This document shows, piece by piece, positions 63,968-64,000 of a stretch of 64,000 nt of DNA. The stretch covers positions 186,001 through 250,000 of the forward strand of contig JAEPLN010000001.1 of assembly GCA_017644425.1 (NCBI GenBank). The letters run 5' to 3'. The notes under the pieces were generated by a model. The model was given only the letters and a program-made list of their open reading frames with translations. It was not told the DNA's origin and did not search any database. Each line of letters begins with the position of its first letter. Within the stretch, counting starts at the first letter, position 1. The DNA comes from Prochlorococcus marinus CUG1433 (lineage in GTDB: Bacteria > Cyanobacteriota > Cyanobacteriia > PCC-6307 > Cyanobiaceae). Made by a program: the position numbers and the translations under genes.

Positions 63968-64000
63968 CTTCCATTTGACATTTTCTTCATTTTTCGTGCA

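Noticed and set aside
1-64000. tRNA, rRNA, CRISPR array, insertion sequences, prophage or toxin-antitoxin pair
   Set aside because: No tRNA-like T-loop sequences, direct-repeat arrays, transposase or integrase proteins, or a toxin beside the RHH-like gene were seen on reading both strands.

Overview
The window is a gene-dense, very AT-rich stretch of a cyanobacterial chromosome. Chlorophyll-type geranylgeranyl reductase (chlP), cytochrome b6-f PetN, Thf1/Psb29, phycocyanobilin:ferredoxin oxidoreductase, ferredoxin-sulfite reductase, SipA, several cyanobacteria-only DUF families and a full set of Calvin-cycle genes sit side by side. The strong A/T codon bias, short spacers, overlapping gene ends and small proteome point to a high-light-adapted Prochlorococcus (inference from composition and gene content, not from a database search). 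There is no rRNA, tRNA, CRISPR array, insertion sequence or prophage that I can see, and no gene-free stretch longer than about 210 bases.

Layout. 1-9.4 kb: end of an SDR-like gene, a PPC-glutaredoxin fusion, pgsA, a CSP41-like epimerase, hisA, then a forward run of DUF3685, a thioredoxin-fold exported protein, a CofE-like ligase, an acetyltransferase-like protein, ruvX and DUF3727. 9.4-19 kb: a YqeG phosphatase, proB, lpxD, leuB, phosphoribulokinase, accD, a secreted protein, a Gfo/Idh/MocA oxidoreductase, and both class I and class II fructose-bisphosphate aldolases, closed by a clear bidirectional hairpin terminator. 19-31.5 kb: purQ/purS, a 54-residue DnaJ-type zinc protein, a COG0523 GTPase and a lumenal pentapeptide protein on the minus strand; a UPRTase-like gene and ilvD on the plus strand; then a minus-strand block CIA30, pgl, gnd, glgC, hemA, glpX. 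31.7-43.5 kb: rpe, ccsA, lptB with a tiny interlocked ORF, DUF309, typA, VanY-like, chlP, glyS, sir, VanX-like. 43.6-58.7 kb: recG, an unknown 359-residue protein, tsf-rpsB with a pseudoknot-like leader, a glycosyltransferase, pcyA-devBCA, a paired M16 peptidase, sipA, ftsH and clpP. 58.7-64 kb: thf1, petN coupled to an unknown membrane protein, then about 14 very small unknown genes and a ribbon-helix-helix-like protein.

How the genes work together. prk, both aldolases, glpX (FBPase/SBPase), rpe, pgl, gnd and glgC place much of the Calvin cycle, the oxidative pentose phosphate branch and glycogen entry within about 20 kb. The ftsH/clpP/thf1 group joins thylakoid proteolysis with an FtsH partner. 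SipA, next to ftsH, is a partner of the NblS/Hik33 stress kinase in other cyanobacteria.

The least ordinary items are the pseudoknot in the rpsB leader, the proteobacterial-class phosphoribulokinase without regulatory cysteines, the PPC-glutaredoxin fusion, the UPRTase-like protein with a lost PRPP loop, the interlocked 32-codon ORF in front of lptB, the petN-coupled small membrane protein, and the dense cluster of tiny unknown genes at the right end. I did not find a clear new multi-gene defence or mobile system.
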